Assembly (NCBI RefSeq): GCF_963975415.1 | Contig: NZ_CAXBGN010000003.1 | Location: 620,001 to 684,000 of the forward strand | Reading direction: 5' to 3' | DNA length: 64,000 bases | From: Kriegella sp963975415 | GTDB taxonomy: Bacteria > Bacteroidota > Bacteroidia > Flavobacteriales > Flavobacteriaceae | Shown here: positions 1 to 9,234 of the stretch, in pieces | Layout of the letters: every line of letters starts with the position of its first letter | How positions within the stretch are numbered: the first letter of the stretch is position 1 | Made by a program: the position numbers and the translations under genes | The notes under the pieces: model-generated | The model's database searches: none | Told to the model about the DNA's origin: nothing | What the model saw: the letters and a program-made list of their open reading frames with translations, nothing else

Positions 1-1
1 C

Positions 2-409
2 AAGCACCCAAAGGTCGTGCATATCGATTTTGCCGACACGGATAATTACGGGCATTCAGGGGATTACAATAATTATTTGGATGCGGCACATTTCATTGAT
101 GGAATGATCGCCAATCTATGGGAGACGGTTCAAAACGATTCGTTTTACAAGAATAAGACGGCCATCTTGGTCTACCCTGACCACGGCAGGGGAATTGGCG
201 AAAAATGGACAGGACATGGAACAAGTGCACCCCGTAGTGATGAAACATGGCTCGTGGCGCTGGGTCCGAACATAGCGCATCTCGGCGAAGTATCCGATGA
301 AGGTCAAATTTATCAAGATCGCATTGCACAAACGGCTGCCAGTTTATTAGGGATGTTCTTTAAGGCCAACCATCCTGTTGGAGAAAAAATTCAAGGCATC
401 ACAGAGTAA
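2..409 (+). CDS. Alkaline-phosphatase-superfamily metalloenzyme, C-terminal part (5' end outside window)
   Basis: The reading frame is open from the first bases, so the true start lies upstream of the window; a GTG at 17 is internal. The visible 130-odd residues carry pieces typical of the alkaline phosphatase/sulfatase/phosphodiesterase fold: an early D-T-D near a G-H, then D-H-G-R-G, then G-H-G near residue 75, which are the usual positions of metal-ligand Asp and His residues. The nucleophile-bearing N-terminal half is missing, so sulfatase, phosphodiesterase and phosphonate-type hydrolase cannot be told apart. It ends 9 bases before the phosphoesterase/propeller gene and probably shares its transcript. 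Confidence 0.7.
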   Translation, partial: KHPKVVHIDFADTDNYGHSGDYNNYLDAAHFIDGMIANLWETVQNDSFYKNKTAILVYPDHGRGIGEKWTGHGTSAPRSDETWLVALGPNIAHLGEVSDEGQIYQDRIAQTAASLLGMFFKANHPVGEKIQGITE

Positions 410-418
410 GTACATTTC

Positions 419-2893
419 ATGATAAGCAGACCGGTTTTTCTATTTTTTGTTTTTGTTCTGGCACACTGTGCCATGGAAGCCCAACTGAAGGGGATTGTTT
501 TTGTTGATTCCAATGAAAATGGTATCAAAGATGATGGTGAGGCTGCAATGGCCAATGCCGTTGTTTCCGATGGCTATAGTGTAGTGCGTTCGGATCGTAA
601 TGGCAATTTTAAACTTCCTGGCTGGAAAAAGCAACGTTTCGTTACGCTTTATGTTGGCGCCGATTTTACCACGAATAAGCGGTTTATTCCTATTTCTCCG
701 GAAACTGGCAGATATGATTTCCCGGTGCTGCCAAAGAAAAAAAAGGAGCATACGAGTTTTGTACATATTTCTGATACGGAAACCTTTGAATATGGTAATT
801 GGGTCGATAATTTAAAGAAGTATGTCAGGGTACATAAGCCTGATTTTATCGTTCACACGGGTGATATCTGTTACCGTTCAGGAATGTTATGGCACGCCAA
901 TAACCTTACTGAAAAGGAAGTGGGCGTTCCTGTATATTATTGCTTAGGGAACCATGACTTGGTAAAGGGAGATTACGGCGAACAGTTCTTTGAAGAACAA
1001 TTTGGCCCTGCATGGTATGCTTTTGAGGAAGGCAATGCGCTATATGTGATAACCCCAATGATGGGAGGTGACTTTCCACCTAGTTTTGACCATAATGACA
1101 TTGGAGGTTGGCTGCAAAACCTTTTGCAGGTCTACCCAAGTAATCAGCCTAAAATGTTCTTTAACCATGACCTTTTAACCGATGGCGATAGCTTTGTTTT
1201 CAAAAAGAACGAAAAAGAGTCTATCATTTTGGAGGATTATGGTTTAAAATCTTGGTTTTTTGGTCATTGGCATATCAATAGGGCAAAATCACATGGGTTG
1301 TCGGGCGTTATCTCTTATAGCACCGCCACTATTTCCCAAGGTGGGATCGACCATTCCCCATCAAGTTTTCGAGCGGTCGATGTTGACACCGACGGAAATA
1401 CGGCCACCAAACTTCGGTGGAGTTTTGTTGAAAAGCAAATACATATTGTTAGTCCCCAGAATCAAGAGGCCGTGCTGAATGCAACCGGAAAAATTGATTT
1501 CTCCCTTAATGTTTATGACAGTGGTGCTGAAGTTGATAGTGTTCGGTATAGTGTCTGGGGAGAAGAGGGATTCGGATGGGAAACCGCATTGGAAAAATCC
1601 CGTTGGAAATCTATGGAAAAAGCCTCTGATTGGAATTGGAGGGCTACTTTTGATCCAGATGGACAAAGTAAATTTCAAGTTGTGGTAGATGCTTTTTTAC
1701 ATAGTGGAGAGGTTTTGCATAAAAAGGCGGATTTTAGTGTTGATTCAAGAACTAAAATAGAAGTATCAAATGGTGAGTGGGCAAATTTAGGCGGAAACAA
1801 AGAACACCATGCTGTTGTTAAAGGCGATTTATCTGCACCCTATCGAATGGAGTGGACAGCTAACTTGGGAAGTAATATATACATGAGCTCTCCTGTTTTT
1901 AAAGACAATTATCTGCTATCGGCAGGGTTTGATGATAGTAATGCCTCCAATTGTTTTATTGTTTGCAACGACGCTTCCAACGGTCAGGAAAAATGGAGAT
2001 TCAAGACCAAAAATGGCATTAAGAATCAAATGGTCATCGCCCAAAACACCGTTATTGCCACCGATATGTTAGGATATACCTATGCCCTTGATATTCCTTC
2101 GGGAAAACTAAAATGGCAAAGAGACCTGGGGTATAATAGGTTACCTGGGTTTATTACTGGCCTGGTTACCGACGGTGAAGTGGTTTATACCGGTTTTGGA
2201 GAATCACTCTCGGCCTTAAATGTCACAAATGGTCAGGTTATCTGGAAGAATACCTCATGGACCGGTGGTGAGGGAACCACCCCGACCATGACCATTGCCG
2301 ATGATGTGCTTATCGTTTCGAAGCATTGGGGTGCCATATATGCACATGACAGACTGACGGGGGCATTATTGTGGTCTAGAAGTGACGATGGACTGCGTTT
2401 TCGTGATGGGGTTTTGACGTATGTCGATGGTTTTCTCTGGGTGGCCGAGCGACAAAAACTACATAAAATAGATTTGAGAACTGGAGAAACAGTTCAAGAG
2501 TTGATTTCAGGAATGCAACATACAGGTACCTCGGCTCCGATAGTGTTTCATGATAAGGTGATTTTAGCAAGTTCACATCCCGGTGTGGCTTCGTTTGATA
2601 GGGAGACAGGGGAAAAGCAATGGCAATTTGAAGTCGACAGTCCACTTTTTTATACGCCTTCATATTTTTCCGATGACCAACAAAGTGTAGAAAGTACTCC
2701 TATTTTGGTTGGAAAACATTTAATTTTTGGAGCAATGGACGGAAAAGTTTATATCATCGACCATACTACAGGTAGATTGGTTTGGCAGACTAAATTGGGC
2801 GCACCGGTAATCACTTCGGCAGCTATTGCCGATCAAGGTTTTTATATTTGTGATTTTGCCGGAAATATTTATTATTTTACATCTTTACTATAG
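419..2893 (+). CDS. Exported metallophosphoesterase fused to a PQQ-type beta-propeller
   Basis: An 824-residue protein with an N-terminal signal sequence (about 1-21). Residues 22-105 form an SdrD-B/carboxypeptidase-regulatory-like sandwich. A calcineurin-like phosphoesterase domain follows (about 112-300): H-I-S-D-T near 119, T-G-D-I at 147-150, G-N-H-D at 177-180, F-N-H-D near 263 and G-H-W-H near 285. The canonical D-x-H start of motif 1 reads D-T-E here, so the first ligand is altered. From about 470 to the end, repeated W-x-[TSR] blades (for example G-x-x-x-W-x-x-x-L-G) make a PQQ/pyrrolo-quinoline-like eight-blade propeller. The fused propeller suggests a cell-surface or periplasmic phosphohydrolase with a binding scaffold. 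The substrate is unknown. Confidence 0.8.
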   Translation: MISRPVFLFFVFVLAHCAMEAQLKGIVFVDSNENGIKDDGEAAMANAVVSDGYSVVRSDRNGNFKLPGWKKQRFVTLYVGADFTTNKRFIPISPETGRYDFPVLPKKKKEHTSFVHISDTETFEYGNWVDNLKKYVRVHKPDFIVHTGDICYRSGMLWHANNLTEKEVGVPVYYCLGNHDLVKGDYGEQFFEEQFGPAWYAFEEGNALYVITPMMGGDFPPSFDHNDIGGWLQNLLQVYPSNQPKMFFNHDLLTDGDSFVFKKNEKESIILEDYGLKSWFFGHWHINRAKSHGLSGVISYSTATISQGGIDHSPSSFRAVDVDTDGNTATKLRWSFVEKQIHIVSPQNQEAVLNATGKIDFSLNVYDSGAEVDSVRYSVWGEEGFGWETALEKSRWKSMEKASDWNWRATFDPDGQSKFQVVVDAFLHSGEVLHKKADFSVDSRTKIEVSNGEWANLGGNKEHHAVVKGDLSAPYRMEWTANLGSNIYMSSPVFKDNYLLSAGFDDSNASNCFIVCNDASNGQEKWRFKTKNGIKNQMVIAQNTVIATDMLGYTYALDIPSGKLKWQRDLGYNRLPGFITGLVTDGEVVYTGFGESLSALNVTNGQVIWKNTSWTGGEGTTPTMTIADDVLIVSKHWGAIYAHDRLTGALLWSRSDDGLRFRDGVLTYVDGFLWVAERQKLHKIDLRTGETVQELISGMQHTGTSAPIVFHDKVILASSHPGVASFDRETGEKQWQFEVDSPLFYTPSYFSDDQQSVESTPILVGKHLIFGAMDGKVYIIDHTTGRLVWQTKLGAPVITSAAIADQGFYICDFAGNIYYFTSLL

Positions 2894-2939
2894 AATATCT
2901 CAAAGATTTTCCCTTTTTTTATACAAAAAAATAAATGTT

Positions 2940-2947
2940 TATTTTTG
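2940..2947 (+). promoter_or_regulatory. Candidate -7 element (TAnnTTTG) of the XRE-cupin gene
   Basis: TATTTTTG lies 54 bases before the ATG and fits the Bacteroidota -7 consensus TAnnTTTG. A clear TTTG -33 box is not visible, only a T-rich stretch about 20 bases upstream, so this is tentative. Confidence 0.3.
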
Positions 2948-3001
2948 TCTTGAAAATAAATTAGAGATATCTAAGTGTCTTGCAACCAACCAGTAAAATA
3001 A

Positions 3002-3559
3002 ATGGACGATATATTAATCAATATAGGAAGACAGTTGAAGCTGGCCCGCCAAAAGAGAGATTTGACCTTGCAACAGGTTGCGAGAAGAACTGGTGTTAGT
3101 GCCGGGCTAATTTCAAAAATCGAGAACCTAAGAACGACACCTTCGTTACCGGTACTTTTAAAAATAATGCAAACATTGAGTATCGACCTTTCCGAATTGG
3201 ATCTTTCTTCCAATATCAGTGGTAACTATATTCATGTGAAAAATGGTCAGGGCACCAAAGAAGATAGAGAAGATTCTAAAAATCTAGAATATACCCATTT
3301 ACTTTCCAGTACTACGTCAGATAATAGTCTCCGCGTATATATTGTTGACGTAGCACCGGGATCTTATCGAAAACCTATTTCCACCAACGCCAATGAACTG
3401 GCATATGTACTTAGTGGCCAACTGACCTACATGATAAAAAAGGATAATGTATACCTCGAAAAGGGAGATTTATTATTTTTTGACGGTTCGGTACCGCATG
3501 GCTTATCGAATGAAAGCGATAGCCCAGCTATTTTATTAAAAATTTATCTGTTGAATTGA
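3002..3559 (+). CDS. XRE-family regulator with C-terminal cupin sensor
   Basis: A 185-residue cytoplasmic transcription factor. Residues about 7-62 form a Cro/CI-type helix-turn-helix (L-T-L-Q-Q-V-A, then G-V-S-A-G-L-I-S-K-I-E). Residues about 110-182 form a small cupin barrel with a G-D-x-x-F-F-D-G-S-V-P-H-G segment. This is the common XRE-cupin architecture, in which the cupin binds a small-molecule effector. It converges with the Gfo/Idh/MocA gene (34 bases between stops), so it does not share a promoter with that gene. Possible targets are the upstream phosphoesterase genes or itself; the sequence does not show the target. Confidence 0.88.
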   Translation: MDDILINIGRQLKLARQKRDLTLQQVARRTGVSAGLISKIENLRTTPSLPVLLKIMQTLSIDLSELDLSSNISGNYIHVKNGQGTKEDREDSKNLEYTHLLSSTTSDNSLRVYIVDVAPGSYRKPISTNANELAYVLSGQLTYMIKKDNVYLEKGDLLFFDGSVPHGLSNESDSPAILLKIYLLN

Positions 3560-3592
3560 GAAAAATTCCCTTCCTATAAAAAATTAGCAAAG

Positions 3593-4960
3593 TTAAGATT
3601 TATCCGGGTGCACCCATGGCCCGCGATAGTCGCGTTTCAATAATTGGGTCGCCTCTTCATCATCAATAATAATCTTATTTTTTGGGTCGTATACCAATGG
3701 TCTTTTGGTTTGCATTGCCAAGTTGGCCAAGATACAACTGGCGGTGGAAATATGACCTTCTTCGATATCGGCGACTGGCCTTGTTCCATTTTCAATGGCG
3801 TTTAGAAAATCGATCATGTGCAAACGTGTAGCAGGTGCTGCATTTAGTTCAATATCTTTTTCGGTAAGGTCTTCAGGGTATTTTTCCTTTTCGTACAAGA
3901 CGTCAAAATGTATGGGGTCTCCGCCTCCATGAGGTACAAAATCTGCTTTCATGGTGCTCCCGGACAATGTTCCTTTTTCTCCGTACAACTTAAATGACCA
4001 TGGGTATTCGGGATCTGCCGGTGTGCCCCAGGTGCGATGATTCCAAACACAATTAAGCTCCTCGTATTCGAAAATAGCGGTTTGGGTATCCGCGATATTC
4101 GATTTGCTTTCCTTTTGTACGTAAATTCCACCTGTGGCACTAATTCGTTTCGGCCATCCGAGATCTAACATCCATCGAACCGTATCCAGCATATGTACAC
4201 ACATGTCTCCAGTAATACCATTGCCGTACTCCATAAAGGCACGCCACCAACGCCTATGGGGTAGTCCGTCGTAAGGGCGAAGAGGTGCAGGGCCTGTCCA
4301 CATATCGTAATCGAAATACTCGGGAACCGGTTGTACCGAAGGATTATCATTAGCCCGCATATGGTAATAACAGCACATTTCAACATGCGATATTTTGCCC
4401 AAAAGACCGCCCTCAACGATTTGTTTTTTTACGTCGATCAAATGGGGCGTACTTTTTCGCTGTGTACCAACTTGAACCACTTTATTGTATTTTCGAGCGG
4501 CAGCAACCATGGCTTCTCCTTCCAGTACATCAACGCTAATAGGTTTTTGTACGTACACATGCGCTCCGGCTTTCAGGGCATCGATACATTGTAAGGCGTG
4601 CCAATGGTCAGGAGACCCTATAAGCACGATATCCAAATCTTTTTTTGCCAACATTTTGCGATAATCGGAATACAATTTTGGTTTTTTACCCGACTTCTGT
4701 CGCTTGCTGACCAATTCGGCAGCTTCGGTCAATAAGTGCTCGTCAACATCACAAAGTGAGATTACTTCGACATCGGCGACCTGAATAAGTCGAAAAAGAT
4801 CGCTTTTGCCATACCATCCCGTTCCTATTAGTCCGACACGCCATGTTTTTTTTGGTAATTCAAAATCGAGACCATATGCTCCGAAAGAAGATAACACCAT
4901 GGCTGCGCTGGTGCCTTTTATAAATTTTCTTCGATCGAAATGAATTTTTGAGTCCTCCAT
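3593..4960 (-). CDS. Tat-exported Gfo/Idh/MocA-family NAD(P)-dependent oxidoreductase
   Basis: A 455-residue protein. The N-terminus has a twin-arginine signal (D-R-R-K-F-I-K-G at 9-16, then a hydrophobic stretch to about 30). A Rossmann fold starts at about 40 with G-L-I-G-T-G-W-Y-G. The usual catalytic E-K-P of the family reads Q-K-P here (138-140), and G-D-M-C-V-H-M-L-D holds the conserved substrate-side His. Exported members in Bacteroidota act on glycosides and sugars with tightly bound NAD(H); some oxidise or reduce C3 of the sugar. It stands alone on this strand, divergent from the DUF255 gene. Substrate is not readable. Confidence 0.87.
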   Translation of the reverse strand: MEDSKIHFDRRKFIKGTSAAMVLSSFGAYGLDFELPKKTWRVGLIGTGWYGKSDLFRLIQVADVEVISLCDVDEHLLTEAAELVSKRQKSGKKPKLYSDYRKMLAKKDLDIVLIGSPDHWHALQCIDALKAGAHVYVQKPISVDVLEGEAMVAAARKYNKVVQVGTQRKSTPHLIDVKKQIVEGGLLGKISHVEMCCYYHMRANDNPSVQPVPEYFDYDMWTGPAPLRPYDGLPHRRWWRAFMEYGNGITGDMCVHMLDTVRWMLDLGWPKRISATGGIYVQKESKSNIADTQTAIFEYEELNCVWNHRTWGTPADPEYPWSFKLYGEKGTLSGSTMKADFVPHGGGDPIHFDVLYEKEKYPEDLTEKDIELNAAPATRLHMIDFLNAIENGTRPVADIEEGHISTASCILANLAMQTKRPLVYDPKNKIIIDDEEATQLLKRDYRGPWVHPDKS

Positions 4961-5303
4961 AATTTGCTTTTGTTGTTGGTTGAATCTAATTGACGCAATT
5001 TTATACGACTTCTCGAAGCTGCAATAAAATTACATTTGAAAGGCATAAGTTAACAAATGATTCTTTATTGGTGAAACACTATTTGTGCAATTTCTAAGTG
5101 TTAAAAAATGTAAGGAATAACTATAGCGCCAATTTCGATTCTTAGTGTTGGTGTCCCGAATTTATTACCATACAGCTGTCTAAACTTTCCCATGCGGTGT
5201 CTGTCAATCGCGTAATTCTTACTGTTGCCATAAAAGAAGTATTTTAGCAAGATTAATCGCTATGATAAAAGTTATGCCATATAAAACATCTAATCCAAGT
5301 ATA
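4961..5303. other. Divergent intergenic region, no gene
   Basis: 343 bases between the start codons of the leftward oxidoreductase and the rightward DUF255 gene (using the ATG at 5304). It is AT-rich and should contain both promoters. I see no convincing operator repeat, RNA gene or terminator in it. Confidence 0.5.
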
Positions 5304-7385
5304 ATGAAGGCTACCATATTATCGCTGCTGTTTTTGTTCTCATGCAAAGAGAATACGGGACAACAGGATTCTGAGCATAGATATACCAATGCCCTGATTA
5401 ATGAGACCAGTCCTTATCTTTTGCAACATGCGCACAACCCCGTAAACTGGCAACCCTGGAGCCAAGAGGCATTGGATACTGCAAAAAAGGAAAATAAATT
5501 GGTACTGGTAAGTATTGGGTATTCGTCATGCCATTGGTGCCATGTTATGGAAGAAGAGACCTTTGAGGATGAGGCCATTGCCAATATTATGAATGAAAAT
5601 TTTATTAATATCAAGGTAGACCGTGAAGAACGACCTGATGTCGACCATGTTTATATGACCGCTTTGCAATTGATAAAAGGAAATGGAGGTTGGCCACTGA
5701 ATATGATTGTATTGCCAAATGGCAAACCGCTGTACGGTGGTACATATCACACCAACGAGCAGTGGGGCGAGGTGCTTACAAAAGTGAGTGAATTGTATAA
5801 GAACGACCCTAAAAAAGCGGGGGAGTATGCCGATATGGTTGCTGCGGGCATTGCAGAAGCCAATATGATAGAGCCGACGGATAATAAAGGTATGTTGACC
5901 CAAAATACGTTGGATGAAAGTGTTGATCTCTGGTCAGAAAACTGGGATTTGGAGTGGGGTGGTGACAAGGGAACCCAAAAATTTATGTTGCCTGGTAATC
6001 TTGATTTTCTTATCGACTATGAAAAAATAAGCGGTAGTGAAAAAACAAGAATACATGTTAAGAATACGTTGGACAAGATAGCCCAAGGCGGTGTATACGA
6101 CCATCTTGCCGGTGGATTTTTCAGATACAGTACCGATCAGCACTGGAAGGTGCCCCATTTTGAAAAGATGCTTTATGACAATGCACAATTGTTAAGCTTA
6201 TATGCAAAGGCTTATTTAACATTCGAAGAACCGGCCTATAAAAAAATAGTTTCACAGACGGTGGCCTTTTTAGATCGGGAAATGAAAAACCCTGAAGGAG
6301 GATATTATGCGGCCATTGATGCCGACAGTGAAGGAGAAGAAGGGAAATTTTATGTATGGACGGAGACGGAATTAAAAGCTGTTTTAACCGAAGATTTTGA
6401 ATTGTTCGCGAAGTATTACCACATACAGCCTGATCATGTTTGGGAAGACGGCAAGTACGTCTTGTATCGAACAATGACCGACAAAGAATTTATAAAGGAA
6501 AACAATATAGAACGAACCGAGCTGGAAACTTTTAAGAGTCGTGTGAACGACTTGCTCTTGCAGGCGAGGGAAAAACGTGTGCGCCCAGGTACTGATGATA
6601 AAATTCTAACTTCTTGGAATGCCCTATTGATTAATGGTTTTGTTGATGCGTATAAAGCATTTGGAGAAAAGGAATTTCTTGAGAAGGCCAAATCGGTTTT
6701 TACTTTTGTAAAGGAAAGAAGTTTTCAAAATGGACACCTCCGTCATTCATATAAGGAAGGAGACAAACGAACTGATGGTTTTTTAGAAGATTATGCCTAT
6801 ATGATCGATGCTTCTCTCAATTTATATCAGGCGACCATGGATGATGACTATTTGAATTTTGCGGAAGAATTGTACGGTATTACTGAAAAAGAGTATTCAG
6901 ATCCGGCTTCTGGTATGTTTCATTATAGTAATAGTGCAGAACTTGTTGCCAAGATCATAAAAACTGATGACGGGGTATTACCTTCTCCCAATGCCGTAAT
7001 GGCCCATAATTTATTTCAACTGGGGCATATTCAATATAACAGGGATTTATGGGCCAAATCGGAATCGATGCTTTCATCAATGGTGCCTTTGGCAAGCCAA
7101 CATGCCCAGAGTTATTATAAATGGAATGCCCTATTGCAAAACATAGCCTTTCCATATTTCGAAATTGCCGTAGTTGGTAAAAATGCCCCTGCGCTTATTC
7201 AGAAAATCAACAAACTGAACTTGTCGAATGCCTTGGTGGTAGGTAGTTTGACAGCAAGTGAATTACCATTGTTCAAAGGCAGGTACGTTGAAGATGAGAC
7301 CTTCATCTATGTTTGCCAAGACGCCACTTGTAAACTTCCCGTAGCAACGGTGGAGGAGGCATTGGTTCAAATGGATAATTTTTGA
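5304..7385 (+). CDS. DUF255 / thioredoxin-fold lipoprotein (YyaL/SPATA20 family)
   Basis: The ATG at 5304 gives a clean lipoprotein signal (hydrophobic stretch ending L-F-S-C); an upstream in-frame ATG at 5262 would add 14 residues ahead of it and is less likely. The mature protein has the DUF255 thioredoxin-like domain with S-S-C-H-W-C-H-V-M (C76, C79) and E-R-P-D-V-D, followed by a large six-hairpin alpha/alpha barrel region (G-G-x-Y-D-H-L-A-G-G-F-F-R-Y, then P-H-F-E-K-M-L-Y-D) like that of N-acylglucosamine epimerase-type enzymes. The family is widespread, with poorly known function. Length of about 690 residues is normal. It is monocistronic here. Confidence 0.88.
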   Translation: MKATILSLLFLFSCKENTGQQDSEHRYTNALINETSPYLLQHAHNPVNWQPWSQEALDTAKKENKLVLVSIGYSSCHWCHVMEEETFEDEAIANIMNENFINIKVDREERPDVDHVYMTALQLIKGNGGWPLNMIVLPNGKPLYGGTYHTNEQWGEVLTKVSELYKNDPKKAGEYADMVAAGIAEANMIEPTDNKGMLTQNTLDESVDLWSENWDLEWGGDKGTQKFMLPGNLDFLIDYEKISGSEKTRIHVKNTLDKIAQGGVYDHLAGGFFRYSTDQHWKVPHFEKMLYDNAQLLSLYAKAYLTFEEPAYKKIVSQTVAFLDREMKNPEGGYYAAIDADSEGEEGKFYVWTETELKAVLTEDFELFAKYYHIQPDHVWEDGKYVLYRTMTDKEFIKENNIERTELETFKSRVNDLLLQAREKRVRPGTDDKILTSWNALLINGFVDAYKAFGEKEFLEKAKSVFTFVKERSFQNGHLRHSYKEGDKRTDGFLEDYAYMIDASLNLYQATMDDDYLNFAEELYGITEKEYSDPASGMFHYSNSAELVAKIIKTDDGVLPSPNAVMAHNLFQLGHIQYNRDLWAKSESMLSSMVPLASQHAQSYYKWNALLQNIAFPYFEIAVVGKNAPALIQKINKLNLSNALVVGSLTASELPLFKGRYVEDETFIYVCQDATCKLPVATVEEALVQMDNF

Positions 7386-7515
7386 CCAACGCTTGATTTT
7401 GTTTCATTTATCTTACCTTTTGTGTCAAACGGTGAGGAATAGTTAATTGTTTATGGAAAAAAAGGGATTTTTTAGTTTAAATTTCTAATTTAGGCCATCT
7501 AAGAAAAATCATATT

Positions 7516-9234
7516 ATGCAAATTAAAGAATCCTCAGAAGTTTATGACGTGATTATCGTCGGTTCAGGTGCGGGTGGCGGCATGGCTACCAAGCAATTGG
7601 CCGATGCTGGTTACAATGTTGCCGTGGTTGAGGCGGGTCCGTTTTTTGACCCGGCAGACCCCGTTACAATGACTCAATTAAAATGGCCCTATGATTCGCC
7701 TCGACGAGGTGCCGGTACTGACCGGGCTTTTGGAGAATGGGATATGTCTTATGGCGATTGGAAAGTTGATGGAGAACCCTATACTCATGCCGAAGGAACT
7801 ACCTTCCGTTGGTGGCGTTCTAGAATGCTCGGTGGCCGAACGAACCATTGGGGCAGAATTTCACTCCGTTTTGGACCCAAAGATTTTAAAGGGAAAACCC
7901 GTGATGGTCACGGAGAAGATTGGCCGATTGGGTATGACGATGTTAAACCATATTACGATAAAGTAGATAAATTGATCGGGGTTTTTGGTACTAATGAAGG
8001 TCTAGAAAATGATCCAGACGGTTTTTTTCTTCCACCACCAAAACCGAGGTTACATGAACTTTTTTATATAAAAGGTGCTAAAAAATCGGGTGTTCCCGTA
8101 ATTCCTGGTCGACTTTCAATGCTTACCAAGCGTATCAATAATGAGCGGGGGGTTTGTTTTTATTGCGGCCAATGCAACCGGTCGTGCCAGGTATATGCTG
8201 ATTTCTCTGCGGGTAGTTGCCTTATTTTTCCTGCGCAGAAAAGTGGCGGGAAAGTGAAGATATTTGTAAACTCAATGGTACGTGAAGTGACCACTAATGC
8301 CGAAGGAAAAGCTACAGGGGTTTCGTATATTAGCAAAGATGATAGAAAAGAATATAAGTTAAAAGGCAAGGTGGTAGTGCTAGCGGCCTCTGCTTGTAGT
8401 TCTGCACGAATTCTTTTAAATAGTAAAAGTAAACAACACCCGAACGGTTTAGGAAATAGTAGTGACTTAGTGGGTAAATATTTGCACGATTCTACAGGGA
8501 GTAGTGGTTCGGCATTCGTACCAGGTTTAATGGACCGTGATGTATCTTACAATGAAGATGGGGTAGGGGGCATGCACGTGTATAGCCCTTGGTGGGGTGA
8601 TAATAAAAATTTAGATTTCCCAAGAGGGTACCACATTGAAGTTTGGGGTGGTATGGGGCAACCCAATTACGGATTCGGATTTGACCAGAGTAATTTTAAT
8701 AAATTATTAGGTTTGCCCACAGGCGGATATGGCGATAAGCTGCGCGATGAGGTTAAAAAATACTATGGAGCGATTGTAGGCTTTGGTGGTAGAGGTGAAG
8801 GTTTGGCGGTAAAAGAAAATTATTGTGAAATTGATCCTACTACAGTTGATGATTATGGTATACCTGTGCTTAAGTTCAATTATAAATGGTCAGATATCGA
8901 AGTGCGTCAAGCCAAGCACATGCAGGATACTTTTGAAGAAATTTCACATAATATGGGTGGAATTTATTTAAACAAACCAGGAAAAGATAGAGACTATGGG
9001 TTGCATGCCCCGGGTGAAATTATTCACGAAGTGGGTACGACCCGTATGGGCGATGATCCAAAAACGTCGGTAACTAATAAATTTAATCAGTTGCACGATG
9101 CAGATAATGTTTTTATCGTAGATGCCGGACCTTTCGTGTCTCAGGCCGATAAGAACTGTACTTGGACAATTTTGGCCTTGTCTTGGAGGGCTTCCGATTA
9201 TATTATCGAACAATTGAAACAACAAAATATCTAA
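7516..9234 (+). CDS. GMC-family FAD dehydrogenase, large subunit (sugar/glucoside dehydrogenase type)
   Basis: A 572-residue flavoprotein. The dinucleotide fold is at 10-40 (D-V-I-I-V-G-S-G-A-G-G-G). R-M-L-G-G-R-T-N-H-W-G is the second GMC signature, and the C-terminal part has H-E-V-G-T-T-R-M-G and D-K-N-C-T-W-T-I-L. A compact Cys cluster, C214-x2-C217-x2-C220-x3-C224, sits in the middle and has the spacing of a ferredoxin-type Fe-S site. Its stop codon overlaps by one base the ATG of the gluconate-2-dehydrogenase-subunit-3-like gene, so the two are translationally coupled. It has no signal of its own; in this family the large subunit is carried out by the Tat signal on the small partner. 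The likely reaction is oxidation of a sugar hydroxyl in the periplasm. Confidence 0.88.
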   Translation: MQIKESSEVYDVIIVGSGAGGGMATKQLADAGYNVAVVEAGPFFDPADPVTMTQLKWPYDSPRRGAGTDRAFGEWDMSYGDWKVDGEPYTHAEGTTFRWWRSRMLGGRTNHWGRISLRFGPKDFKGKTRDGHGEDWPIGYDDVKPYYDKVDKLIGVFGTNEGLENDPDGFFLPPPKPRLHELFYIKGAKKSGVPVIPGRLSMLTKRINNERGVCFYCGQCNRSCQVYADFSAGSCLIFPAQKSGGKVKIFVNSMVREVTTNAEGKATGVSYISKDDRKEYKLKGKVVVLAASACSSARILLNSKSKQHPNGLGNSSDLVGKYLHDSTGSSGSAFVPGLMDRDVSYNEDGVGGMHVYSPWWGDNKNLDFPRGYHIEVWGGMGQPNYGFGFDQSNFNKLLGLPTGGYGDKLRDEVKKYYGAIVGFGGRGEGLAVKENYCEIDPTTVDDYGIPVLKFNYKWSDIEVRQAKHMQDTFEEISHNMGGIYLNKPGKDRDYGLHAPGEIIHEVGTTRMGDDPKTSVTNKFNQLHDADNVFIVDAGPFVSQADKNCTWTILALSWRASDYIIEQLKQQNI

